A stretch of 64,000 nt of DNA. Origin: Flammeovirgaceae bacterium. GTDB lineage: Bacteria > Bacteroidota > Bacteroidia > Cytophagales > Cyclobacteriaceae. Each line of letters opens with the position of its first letter. Positions within the stretch are counted from its first letter, which is position 1. The DNA lies in assembly GCA_016709845.1 (NCBI GenBank), contig JADJMA010000063.1, positions 62,001 through 126,000 of the forward strand, in the 5' to 3' direction. The notes under the pieces are model-generated. The model did not search any database. It worked only from the letters and a program-made list of their open reading frames with translations, and was not told the DNA's origin. The position numbers were made by a program, and so were the translations under genes. Positions 18,363 to 27,911 of the stretch are shown here, one piece after another.

Positions 18363-21029
18363 ATGGCCTTAGAATTAATGGATTCAGCTACAATTAGACG
18401 CAAATTTCTTGATTTTTTTGAAAATAAAGGTCATAAAATAGTACCCTCAGCTCCTTTGGTGTTGAAAAACGACCCTTCGTTGCTTTTTACTAACTCGGGT
18501 ATGGTTCAGTTCAAAGACTACTTTTTGGGTAATTCTATCTCATCAAGTAAGCGTGTTGCCGATACTCAAAAATGTCTTCGAGTAAGCGGTAAGCACAACG
18601 ATCTGGAAGATGTTGGGTTGGACACCTATCACCACACCATGTTCGAGATGTTGGGTAACTGGAGTTTTGGTGATTACTTTAAGAAAGAAGCCATTGCCTG
18701 GGCTGGGAATTATTAACCGAAGTTTATGGACTTCCCAAAGACAGATTATATGTAACTGTTTTTGGTGGTGATAAAAATGATAACCTTCCGGTAGATGAGG
18801 AAGCAAAAGATTTATGGAAACAGGTTGTTGCTGAAGACAAAATCCTTCACGGAAATAAAAAAGATAATTTTTGGGAGATGGGTGAGCAAGGTCCGTGTGG
18901 TCCGTGTTCAGAAATTCATATTGACTTACGATCGGATGCTGAGGTTATGAAAGTGCCAGGCAAGGATTTGGTCAATAGCGATCATCCGCAAGTAGTTGAA
19001 ATCTGGAATTTGGTATTTATTCAATTTAACAGATTAGCATCCGGTGCGTTAGAACCACTTCCAGATAAGCATGTGGACACCGGCATGGGCTTCGAGCGCT
19101 TATGCATGGCCATTCAAGGTAAGACTTCTAATTACGATACGGATGTGTTCCGTCCATTGATGGATTTTATTGCGTTGAATGCAAATGTTCAATATGGCGA
19201 TGAGATTAAAGTGGATGTTGCGATTCGCGTGATGGCCGATCATATTCGTGCCGTTTCATTTGCTATTGCCGATGGACAATTGCCCAGCAATACCGGAGCG
19301 GGTTACGTGATTCGAAGGATTTTGCGCAGAGCAGTACGTTACGGATTTTCATATTTGAATTTTAAGGAGCCTCTCTATACATCGGCTTGTATTCTTATTA
19401 GCGAATCAATTAAGGGATGTATTTCCAGAATTAAATCAACAACAGGATTATGTAACTCGCGTAGTGCAGGAAGAAGAGATTTCTTTTTTGAGGACTTTGG
19501 AGAAAGGCAGTTTTGAGTAAATTTTTGAGAGATTTTGTAGAGGCTCAAAACCGAATACAAAACGTTTTGAGAAATGCTATCAAGACTTAGTCGGGAGCAG
19601 GAAATCGCATTTCTGACTTTACGATACATTTGGGTTTCCATTTGATTTACCGCTAATTGCACGAAAACTGGTTTTGCTGTTGATGAGAAAGGGCTTTCAA
19701 GAGGAGATGGCTAAGCAAAAGGCCCGATCTAAAGTTGATGCAACCAAAGAAACTGGCGATTGGTTTGTTGTTGGAGAAGATGTAAAACCTGAGTTTGTTG
19801 GTTATGATCAAACAGAAACGGATTCAAAAATTGTTAAGTACCGTAAGATCAAACAAAAGAATAAAGAACTCTTTCAACTCGTATTTGATAAAACACCTTT
19901 CTATGCGGAAAGTGGCGGGCAGGTAGGCGACACTGGTTTCATTGAGAATGCAAACGAAAAGATTTTCATTGCTGATACAAAAAAAGAAAGCGAGTTAATC
20001 GTTCACTACACAGAGAAACTTCCTGAAAGTCTTACCGGTATTTTTCATGCCGTGGTAGATAAAAATAAAAGAATCCGCACCACCAGCAATCACTCAGCAA
20101 CCCACCTGTTACATGCTGCCCTTCGTCAGGTGTTAGGAAAACATGTGGAGCAGAAAGGGTCTTTAGTCAATGAAAAGATTTTACGCTTTGATTTTTCGCA
20201 TTTTGCGGCAATGACACTCGAAGAGATTTCCAAAGTCGAAACGATTGTGAATCAAAAGATCCGCGAGAATATTTCGCTGGATGAAAAACGAAATGTGCCT
20301 ATTGATCAAGCCAAGAGTTTGGGGGCGATGGCGTTGTTTGGGAAAAGGTATGGGGAGTTTGTGCGGGTAATTACATTTGATCCTAAGTTTTCTGTTGAAT
20401 TGTGTGGCGGTACGCATGCATCCGCAACTGGAACAATTGGGTTATTAAAGATTATTGCTGAAAGTTCAGTAGCAGCCGGAGTTCGCAGAATTGAAGCGGT
20501 TACCGGTGAAGGTGCTTATGATTACATAAACGAACAGCTTGCTTTATTAGGTCAGATAAAAATGATTTTAAAAAATCCGAAAGATCTTAGTAGAGTCGGC
20601 CCAAAGCCTGGTAGAGGAAAAACACGCGCTTGAAAAGAAACTTGAAGCGATGTATCAACAACAGGCAAACATATTGAAAGATGTGCTTGCGGGGAAAGCT
20701 GTCAAAACTAAATGGCATTACTTATGTTGCAGAGCGAGTAACCGTACCCAATGCGGATACCTTAAAAATATTGCCTACGCATTACGCAATCAGTTCGATG
20801 ATTTACTAATGGTGCTGGCTGCTGATGTTGAAGGAAAGCCCCAGGTAACGGTGATGATTGGCGAAAAATTAGAAGCAACCAAAAATTTCATGCGGGCAAT
20901 CTTGTAAAAGAATTAGCCAAAGAAATTGATGGAGGAGGAGGTGGGCAGCCGTTCTTTGCTACTGCAGGGGGTAAGAAACTGGAAGGACTGGATAACGTGC
21001 TTGCAAAAGCTAAGCAATTGCTTCAATGA
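18363..21029 (+). CDS. alaS: Alanyl-tRNA synthetase, frameshifted
   Basis: AlaS charges tRNA-Ala and edits mischarged Ser/Gly. The class II core is present: RRKFLDFFENKGHKIVPSAPLV, NSGMVQFKDYFLG, TYHHTMFEMLGNWSFGDYFK (motif 2) and GEQGPCGPCSEIH. Editing-site motifs NHSATHLLHAALR and ELCGGTHASATG follow. A DHHA1-like tail ends at 21027-21029 (GGGGQPFFATAGG…). Breaks lie near 18705, 18760-18870, 19380-19390, 19515-19670, 20590-20640, 20705 and 20893. The full-length order of domains is kept, so this is an essential gene with base-call errors rather than a dead copy. It overlaps gatB by 4 bases (ATGA). Confidence 0.92.
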
Positions 21030-22482
21030 TGAATTCAGTCATTCGAGATAAATATACGGTAGTAATAGGTCTGGAGGTTCATGCTCAACTCCTGACTAAA
21101 AGTAAAATCTACAACGGAGATTCTACCGTGTATGGTAGTCCCCCTAACACTAATTTGAGTGTTATTACACTTGCGCATCCGGGTACGTTGCCCAAGCTCA
21201 ATAAAAAAGTTGTTGAGCAGGCCATTAAAATGGGATTAGCTTGTCATTCTGAAATTTCTCAGTGGCAGATTTTCGATCGCAAGAATTACTTTATCCCGAT
21301 CTGCCCAAAGGGTATCAACTCACGCAAGACCGAACGCCAATTTGCAAGGGAGGTCATGTAACAATCACAACAAAAGCAGGCGACTTGGATATTCCTTTAA
21401 ATCGAATTCATATTGAAGAGGATGCAGGTAAATCGATTCACCTCGAAAATGAAAGTGATACTTTGGTTGATTTTAATCGTTCGGGCGTGCCACTGATTGA
21501 AATCGTAACTGAGCCGGCCATACGAAGTTCAGAAGAAGCGTATGCACTGCTTACTGAAATCAGGAAACTGGTTCGCTATCTCGAGATCTGTGATGGTAAC
21601 ATGGAGGAAGGTTCGATGCGCTGCGATGCCAATGTTTCTATCATGCTAAATGATGCAAAGGAATATGGTAAGAAGGTGGAAGTAAAAAACATGAACTCCA
21701 TCCGAAATGTGCAACGTGCCATTGATCATGAAGCAGAACGTCAAATTGCCTTATTAGAAAATAATGAACTGATTGTTTCTGAAACGCGAACGTTTGATGC
21801 CAACACGGGCTTAACGCACAGCATGCGAACGAAGGAAGAACTCAACGACTACCGTTATTTCCCTGATCCCGATCTAAGTCCATTAGAAGTTTCTGAAGAG
21901 TGGCTTGCCACTATTAAGGGATCGATGCCACCATTGCCGCGTGAATTACAACAAAAGTTTATCTCAATCTATAAACTACCTCCGTATGATGCCCAGGTGC
22001 TAACGGATAGCAAAGAAGTGGCTATTTACTTTGAAGAAATTTGTACCCATACAAAAAATTTTAAAGCTGCCAGTAACTGGTTGATGGGGCCGGTAAAGTC
22101 TTATTTAAACGAACACAAACAGGAGATAAATCAGTTATCAGTAAAGGCAAGTGTCTTGGCGGAGGTTATAGCATTAATAGATACTGGGAAACTGAATTTT
22201 GCAGTAGCTTCTCAAAAGCTATTTCCAGAATTAGTTAAGCATCAGCAGGACTCTCCATTAGTATTAGCACAGAAATTAAATTTGATACAGGATAGTAATT
22301 CAGATTCTATTTCACTTGTGGTGGAACAAATTATAGCAGAGTTTCCGTTAAAGGTATCAGAATATAAGAAGGGAAAGACTGCTATTCTTACTATGTTTAT
22401 GGGCGAGGTAATGAAACGCAGCAAAGGAAAGGCAGATCCTAAAGTGGCCAATGAACTTTTGAAAAAGAAATTAGAAGAATGA
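21026..22482 (+). CDS. gatB: Asp/Glu-tRNA amidotransferase subunit B, frameshifted
   Basis: GatB activates Glu-tRNA-Gln and Asp-tRNA-Asn for amidation with GatA and GatC. The start MMNSVIRDKYTVVIGLEVHAQLLT is the canonical opening. Near 21291 the frame shifts: one extra T turns YFIP into YFYPDLPKGYQL, the family motif. Then come HIEEDAGKSIH, VDFNRSGVPLIEIVTEP, EGSMRCDANVS, EVKNMNSIRNVQRAIDHEAERQ and DYRYFPDPDL. The C-terminal tail domain is complete. A 4-base overlap with both alaS upstream and the thioredoxin gene downstream suggests one transcript. gatA and gatC are not in this window. Confidence 0.93.
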
Positions 22483-22493
22483 AACAAATAGGT

Positions 22494-23630
22494 ATGAAAC
22501 GAATAAAATTTAATGCGTTGTTGATTTTAATGATCTCCATCGTGGCTATGGCATGTAAACCAGATGAACCAGGTTGGGAGGTAACGATTCGAGGTAAAGT
22601 ACGTTTCCCGTTATCGGGTCAAATTTCAATTCAGGAAATTAAGTCGGATGGTTCAGGAGAAATTGACACTATAAAATTAAGGAGTGACAGTACCTTCGAA
22701 AAGAAATTACGCATTACAGAGCCAGGCTATTATCAACTCAATTTTTATGATCGTCAGCGGGTGCCTTTCATTTTGGATAAGAGCGATTTGGAGATTATGG
22801 CTGACGGAAATGATCCGGGGGCTATTGCGGAAATTAAGGGATCGCCCGACCATGATCTTATTAAAGAGGTACAAAATGTGATGATGCGGTCGCAGGGATC
22901 TCCGGCTATTCAGCGATTGGAGGCAGAATTCTCTACGGCATCAGCCAACCAGGATACCCAACGCATTAGCGAATTACAGGATGCTTATATGGAATTACTT
23001 AACAAAGGATACGATCAGGTGGCCGCTATGTTAAAAGATCAACCGGCTTCGCTCGGCCTGCTCAATCTTTTGCAACAAAATAATTTGTTAGATAAGGACC
23101 GGTATTTTGACTTGTATTTAAGCTCGGCAGAAAAGTTTAAAAAAGAATGGCCTGATTCGCACTATACGAAGGATTTCACGGAGCAGGTGGAGAAAATGAA
23201 AGTTACCGCTATGGGTCAAATAGCACCCGAAATTGAATTGCCAAATCCCGAGGGTCAATTAGTTAAACTATCTTCTTTGCGCGGAAAATATGTACTCATC
23301 GACTTTTGGGCGAAGTGGTGTGGCCCATGTCGAAGAGAAAACCCCAACGTGGTAAAGGCTTATCACAAATTTAAAGATAAGGGCTTTGAAGTCTTTGGCG
23401 TATCTCTTGATCGTACCAAAGAAGACTGGGTGAAGGCTATTGCCGAGGACGGCCTGGTCTGGACGCAGGTTAGTGACCTGAAATATTTTGAATCGCAGGC
23501 TGCCAAAGATTATAACATCAATGCTATTCCATTTTCTGTCTTAATAGATCCGCAGGGAAAAATTATTGCCAAGGATTTACGCGGAGCTGCTTTAGAGAAG
23601 AAGTTGGCAGAGGTAATGGGAGATAATTGA
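22494..23630 (+). CDS. Thioredoxin-fold lipoprotein (TlpA/ResA type) with DUF4369-like N-terminus
   Basis: MKRIKFNALLILMISIVAMAC is a lipoprotein leader, so I prefer 22494 over the ATG at 22479, which overlaps gatB. Residues about 30-120 (TIRGKVRFPLSGQISIQE…FTILDKSD-like strands) match the DUF4369 beta domain that often precedes thioredoxin folds in Bacteroidota. The C-terminal half has the redox motif FWAKWCGPCRRENPNV and the cis-proline segment YNINAIPFSVLID. It is probably a periplasm-facing thiol-disulfide reductant, for instance for cytochrome c maturation; the partner is not visible. Confidence 0.88.
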   Translation: MKRIKFNALLILMISIVAMACKPDEPGWEVTIRGKVRFPLSGQISIQEIKSDGSGEIDTIKLRSDSTFEKKLRITEPGYYQLNFYDRQRVPFILDKSDLEIMADGNDPGAIAEIKGSPDHDLIKEVQNVMMRSQGSPAIQRLEAEFSTASANQDTQRISELQDAYMELLNKGYDQVAAMLKDQPASLGLLNLLQQNNLLDKDRYFDLYLSSAEKFKKEWPDSHYTKDFTEQVEKMKVTAMGQIAPEIELPNPEGQLVKLSSLRGKYVLIDFWAKWCGPCRRENPNVVKAYHKFKDKGFEVFGVSLDRTKEDWVKAIAEDGLVWTQVSDLKYFESQAAKDYNINAIPFSVLIDPQGKIIAKDLRGAALEKKLAEVMGDN

Positions 23631-23707
23631 CGAATGAAAATCAACAACTTATAGAACAAAATTAAAAACCAAGCTGGTGATTTTCTTTGTCAGGGTTAAA
23701 CCTTGAC

Positions 23708-23772
23708 ATCCTGACGTTTACCGTCAGGATTCGTCAACCCTTCGGGCAGATTACGCATTTCTAATGCATAAT
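23708..23772. repeat. REP-like element: two adjacent imperfect palindromes
   Basis: ATCCTGACG (23708-23716) pairs with CGTCAGGAT (23722-23730) around TTTAC. A second palindrome, ATTACGCATT (23750-23759) and AATGCATAAT (23763-23772), has one mismatch around TCT. Between them lies TCGTCAACCCTTCGGGCAG. The pair sits in the gap 23631-23804 between convergent genes, the usual place for REP/RAYT-type elements. Neither stem is followed by a clean T tract. Confidence 0.4.
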
Positions 23773-23804
23773 TTGGGATAAGATATTTTTTTAAACTCTT
23801 TAAA

Positions 23805-24458
23805 TCAATTACTTGTAAAGCAGTAGGCGAGGATGTTCGCGCCCATTTTTAGGGCTTGCTGACGCTTTTCTTCGGGGTCGTTATAAATTCTTCTGTCTTC
23901 CCAACCGTTCCCCAAATCGCATTCGTAAGAATAAAATACTACCAATCGGCCTTCATAAAATAAGCCAAACCCTTGGGCGGGCTTTCCATCATGTTCATGA
24001 ATTTTAGGAAGGCCATTGGGGAAATTGAACTTCTGATGATAGATAGGATGTGTGAAGGGGACTTCTATAAGTTCCAATTCAGGAAATACTTTTTTCAATT
24101 CTATGCGAATGAACTTATCTAATCCATAATTGTCATCGACATGCAGAAATCCACCCCCAATAAGATAGTTTCTAAGATTGGATGCTTCTTCGGTAGAGAA
24201 AACCACATTGCCGTGCCCCGTCATATAGAGATAAGGATAATCGAATAAATCAGGACTTCCTGCTTCGGCAATTGCTTCTTCAGCATTCAGGTTCATCCCT
24301 AACTCTTTGTTGCAAAAGGCAATTAGGTTGGGCAAGGCAGTCTTGTTGGCATACCAATCGCCCCCCGCCATTATATTTAAGTTTCGCAATCTTAAGCGAA
24401 CCCTGGCCTGTAGAAATTAAGGAGGTTGAAAAAGGATAAGAAAAAGAATAAGTCTCAT
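23805..24458 (-). CDS. DUF4159 family exported protein, frameshifted at N-terminus
   Basis: The readable frame (YANKTALPNLIAFCNKELGMN…GSPDLFDYPYLYMTGHGNVVFSTEE…GGFLHVDDNYG…HPIYHQKFNFPNGLPKIHEHDGKP…GLFYEGRLVVFYSYECDLGNGWED) is DUF4159, a family of unknown function with a class I glutamine-amidotransferase-like fold. Its true start is lost by two indels. Removing one G from the G6 run at 24361-24366 gives KLKYNGGGDWYANKT, and adding one T near 24430 gives a signal peptide beginning MRLILFLILFSTS at 24456-24458. The repaired protein has about 217 residues. Confidence 0.8.
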
Positions 24459-24651
24459 AAACGTAAAGTTACCAATTGAATACGTTCCGTATAAAAAAAC
24501 AGTCGAATTAGCCTGATAATTTAATAAATAGGCTTGGCGTAAGGATCTTTAATTAGCAGATGGGATTACAAAATATTTTTTAACCTCGATTAAACCTTGT
24601 GATAGATTCTGGCTCTAAGCATCTGAGTTAAAACTAAAACACACATTTATT

Positions 24652-25545
24652 ATGAAAACCTTATTGGTAAAAAGTCTATCAAGTTTAGCGCTATTCGCGT
24701 TGGTATTTTTGGCTTCGTGTACGGATGATTCAGTCAAATTCAATACAGAAGATTCTCAAAATGTAGAGAATGAAGCCAGTACAGATAGTTATTTTGAAGA
24801 TGCCGATGATATGGCTACAATAGCTGTTGCCGCTGATGGCTCTACGGCCAGCGGAGCACGCGAATCTTCTTATGGAAGACAGGGCATAAAACCTGTGGAT
24901 ATTAGGTTTAGTTGCGCAACGATAACTTTTCTTTTTGCGGATAATAATTCGACTACCACGCCCCATGGATTTATTACTATTGACTTTGGTGACGGATGTA
25001 CGGATGCGAAGGGAAATGTTCGGAAGGGAAAAATTATTGTAGAATTTACCGGGAAACGGTTTTTACCTGATTCCAGAATCATCACTACTTTTCAAGACTA
25101 CTTTATTAACGGAGTTAAAATAGAAGGCGTTCGCACGGTTACTAACGTAACAGGAAGTGTGGAAGAAAATCCTAAATTTTTAATTAAGGTCGATAATGGA
25201 AAAGCTACCTGGGAGGATGGGACATTTGCCACCCGTGAAGTAAACCGCACCCGCGAATGGATTCGGGCCAATAATCCACTGGAAGATAAATGGATTGTAG
25301 AGGGTACCGCAGCCGGAACAAACCGTAATGGAAAGACCTACCAAGTGGAGATTACAAAGGCTTTAGTTTACAAGCGTGAGTGTGCTATCAGTGCTAAGGT
25401 ATTTATTGCGGTGGAGGGTACCAAGGTGTTAAGTATCGATAACAAAGTGATTACCATAGATTATGGTACGGGGGAATGCGATCGCGTAGTTACGATTACG
25501 ATTAACGGTCAATCAAAAGATGTAACGGTTCGGGGGGATATTTAA
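24652..25545 (+). CDS. Hypothetical lipoprotein with two similar beta motifs
   Basis: A 297-residue intact protein with lipoprotein leader MKTLLVKSLSSLALFALVFLASC. An acidic low-complexity linker (residues about 25-75) precedes a beta-rich region. Two segments look alike: FITIDFGDGCTDAKGNVRKGKIIVEFTG (about 105-132) and KVITIDYGTGECDRVVTITINGQ near the C-terminus. Four cysteines in the mature protein could form disulfides. I do not recognise a named family, though similar lipoproteins occur in Bacteroidota. A strong terminator follows and the gene has its own long upstream gap, so it is likely monocistronic. Confidence 0.65.
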   Translation: MKTLLVKSLSSLALFALVFLASCTDDSVKFNTEDSQNVENEASTDSYFEDADDMATIAVAADGSTASGARESSYGRQGIKPVDIRFSCATITFLFADNNSTTTPHGFITIDFGDGCTDAKGNVRKGKIIVEFTGKRFLPDSRIITTFQDYFINGVKIEGVRTVTNVTGSVEENPKFLIKVDNGKATWEDGTFATREVNRTREWIRANNPLEDKWIVEGTAAGTNRNGKTYQVEITKALVYKRECAISAKVFIAVEGTKVLSIDNKVITIDYGTGECDRVVTITINGQSKDVTVRGDI

Positions 25546-25563
25546 AAAAACAACCTTCTTGAT

Positions 25564-25598
25564 AAATGCCTCTGTTAAAAGCAGAGGCATTTTTTTTG
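25564..25598 (+). terminator. Strong terminator after the lipoprotein gene
   Basis: AAATGCCTCTG (25564-25574) pairs with CAGAGGCATTT (25582-25592) around a 7-base loop, followed by a T run to 25598. It starts 19 bases after the stop. Confidence 0.9.
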
Positions 25599-25740
25599 TA
25601 CTTACTTTGGATGGTTAGGTGTAGAACTTTCGTTAATGGATGGGAAATAATTTCTACATAGGAGCAAGCATCATTGTCATTTATTAGGAAGTATTGATGT
25701 GGCATGGTTGTGGTCATTACGGGGTAAAACAAAACCACAC

Positions 25741-26241
25741 ATGAAAAAGATACTTTTAATTGCTTCATTTATCCTTATCACCTCGTTTTCTTTCGGTCAA
25801 TATGCTTTGCAGAAAGGCCAATCACAAATCAATGCAGGGTTTGGCTTTTCCTCCTGGGGTATTCCGGTATATGCGGGATTTGATGTTGGCGTACATCGTG
25901 ATATTTCGGTAGGGGGTGAACTATCTGTAAGAAATAACTATGACAATTATGAAGACACCAAGTATAAGCACAACGTAATTGGAATATCGGGAAACGGAAA
26001 TTACCACTTTAATACTTTGCTTGAAATTCCAAAAGAATGGGATTTTTATGCAGGTCTAAATCTGGGCTTCTATTTTTGGAATTCATCGGACGACTATCCA
26101 GATGATGATGGTTCGAGTGTTGGACTAGGCGCTCAAATTGGTGGCCGGTATTACTTCAATGATCGCTTTGGACTTAACCTTGAATTTGGTGGAGCGAATA
26201 CCTTCTCGGGAGGTAAATTTGGAGTGACAATCAAATTATAA
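25741..26241 (+). CDS. Small outer-membrane beta-barrel protein
   Basis: The start at 25741 (MKKILLIASFILITSFSFGQ) gives a clean signal peptide; the earlier in-frame ATG at 25699 does not. The mature protein of about 147 residues consists of alternating strands (SQINAGFGFSSWGIPVYAGFDVGVH, ISVGGELSVRNNYDNYED, WDFYAGLNLGFYFWN, FGLNLEFGGANTFSGGKFGVTIKL) ending in a hydrophobic strand, typical of an 8-stranded OmpA/OmpW-like barrel. Function is unknown. The 260 bases to thyA hold no gene that I can see. Confidence 0.75.
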   Translation: MKKILLIASFILITSFSFGQYALQKGQSQINAGFGFSSWGIPVYAGFDVGVHRDISVGGELSVRNNYDNYEDTKYKHNVIGISGNGNYHFNTLLEIPKEWDFYAGLNLGFYFWNSSDDYPDDDGSSVGLGAQIGGRYYFNDRFGLNLEFGGANTFSGGKFGVTIKL

Positions 26242-26503
26242 CCTGATGCATTCCATCTTTTGCAATCTTAACTTTACGAATCGGCTTTTTTATCTGGCGA
26301 GCTAAGTTCAATTGTTTTTTGGCTGAACGTATTTAAAGTGCTGAGAAGCAGGAAGAAGAGAATGAGATTAGATTTCAAGTTCCAAGTTTTAATAATTCAA
26401 TTAGGATTTGGAGTATGATAAAACTTTGGAATCATTTACTTATCAAAAATATTCCAATACTTTTTTTTCTTTAAGGTAAGACCGTAATTGCACGAAATAT
26501 TTT

Positions 26504-27297
26504 ATGCGTCAATATCTCGATCTACTAAGTAATATTCTTGAACAAGGTGCAAGTAAGACAGATCGAACAGGAACAGGAACTCTTTCTGTCTTTGGTCGCC
26601 AACTCAGGTTTGATTTATCAGAAGGATTTCCGTTGGTGACTACCAAAAAACTTCATCTGCGGTCCATCGTTTACGAACTGCTATGGTTTTTAAAGGGCGA
26701 CACTAATATCAAGTACTTAAACGATAACAAAGTTTCCATTTGGGATGAATGGGCAGATGAAAATGGAGACTTAGGCCCCGTATATGGAAGTCAATGGCGC
26801 AGTTGGCCCGCACCTGATGGTCGAAAGATAGATCAGATTGCACAGGTTCTTGAACAGATAAAAAACAAGCCAGATTCTCGTAGGCACATTGTCTCTGCCT
26901 GGAATCCTGCAGAAGTGGATAAGATGGCTTTGCCGCCCTGCCACGCATTGTTTCAATTTTATGTAGCTGATGGAAAGCTATCCTGTCAACTTTATCAACG
27001 CAGTGCCGATTATTTTTTAGGAGTTCCTTTTAACATTGCCAGTTATGCACTGTTAACTTATATAGTAGCGCAACAATGCGACTTGAAACCCGGTGAGTTT
27101 ATCTGGACCGGTGGTGATGTGCATTTGTATTCCAATCATTTGGAACAAGCCAACCTTCAACTTTCGCGAGTGCCTTTCCTTTATCGCAACTTTTGATTAA
27201 ACGAAAGCCTTCTTCTTTATTTGACTATGAGTTTGAGGATTTTGAAATACTTAATTACCAAGCCCATCCAGGCATAAAAGCACCCATAGCCATTTGA
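26504..27297 (+). CDS. thyA: Thymidylate synthase, frameshifted near the C-terminus
   Basis: ThyA methylates dUMP to dTMP using methylene-tetrahydrofolate. The protein begins MRQYLDLLSNILEQGASKTDRTGTGTLSVFG, and the catalytic cysteine is C146 in MALPPCHALFQFYV, the same number as in the E. coli enzyme. RSADYFLGVPFNIASYALLTYIVAQ and GDVHLYSNHLEQ follow. Near 27174 one missing T turns LSRVPFPLSQLLIKRKPSSLF into VPFLYRNF-stop; adding it back carries the frame to GIKAPIAI at 27297. The 264-residue length is then standard. The dCMP deaminase at 4.5 kb supplies the same pathway. Confidence 0.94.
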
Positions 27298-27323
27298 TCT
27301 TTTTACCCAAACTATATTATTAA

Positions 27324-27812
27324 ATGAGTTTAGTCGAAACCGCAATCGATCAGGATCAAACGGAAGTTGCAGAAATAAGAATTGATCCCATCACAAATCA
27401 CAGATCACTTTTTTCAAAGAAATCATTTAGAGGCAACGAGGTGATCATTAAATTTTTGGCTAAAAATGTGTTAGCTACACCTACCTATTTAACCGTACAG
27501 ATTAGCGAATTGGTACATATAGAGCTTTTTCCCGAATGCCTGGGTTGCACGAACCATAGCTGTGAGCCTAATTGCTTTTTCGACACCACACGAATGGAGT
27601 TCATTTCTCTTAGAGCTATTGAGGGAGGAGAGGAGCTAACGTTTTTTTATCCTTCAGCCGAGTGGGATATGGACCAGGCTTTTCAATGCAATTGTGGGAG
27701 TGCTCAATGCTTAGGATTAATAAAGGGTGCACGATACCTATCCAACGATCGATTAAAGCAGTACCGATTTACCGACTTTATACATCAAAAACTGCAATCG
27801 GTTAAATTCTGA
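27324..27812 (+). CDS. SET-domain protein lysine methyltransferase-like
   Basis: A 162-residue compact SET protein. The canonical SET elements are visible: an SxRSLFSKKSFRGNEVI opening (residues 27-41), the SAM/pseudoknot motif CTNHSCEPN (75-83), the GGEELTFFYP motif with the catalytic tyrosine (101-110), and a post-SET zinc cluster CNCGSAQCLG (122-131). SET enzymes methylate lysines with S-adenosylmethionine. Such small bacterial copies resemble chlamydial NUE, which targets histone-like Hc1/Hc2. It begins 26 bases after thyA. Four Lys-rich histone-like proteins are encoded in the same window; a substrate link is inference only. Confidence 0.88.
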   Translation: MSLVETAIDQDQTEVAEIRIDPITNHRSLFSKKSFRGNEVIIKFLAKNVLATPTYLTVQISELVHIELFPECLGCTNHSCEPNCFFDTTRMEFISLRAIEGGEELTFFYPSAEWDMDQAFQCNCGSAQCLGLIKGARYLSNDRLKQYRFTDFIHQKLQSVKF

Positions 27813-27911
27813 TAATAGCCAGGATTGCCACTTAACAGGGTACAAGCCCACCACACCTAATTCCTTTTTCAAGTTTGCTGAATTTATGTATTTAGCAACA
27901 AACCGAGTTTG

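Noticed and set aside
25741..26503. tRNA, riboswitch or rRNA genes in the longer gaps (24459-24651, 26242-26503, 47344-47584, 58408-58664)
   Set aside because: No cloverleaf, CCA end, conserved riboswitch core or rRNA-like stretch was seen; the gaps are A/T-rich and otherwise plain.
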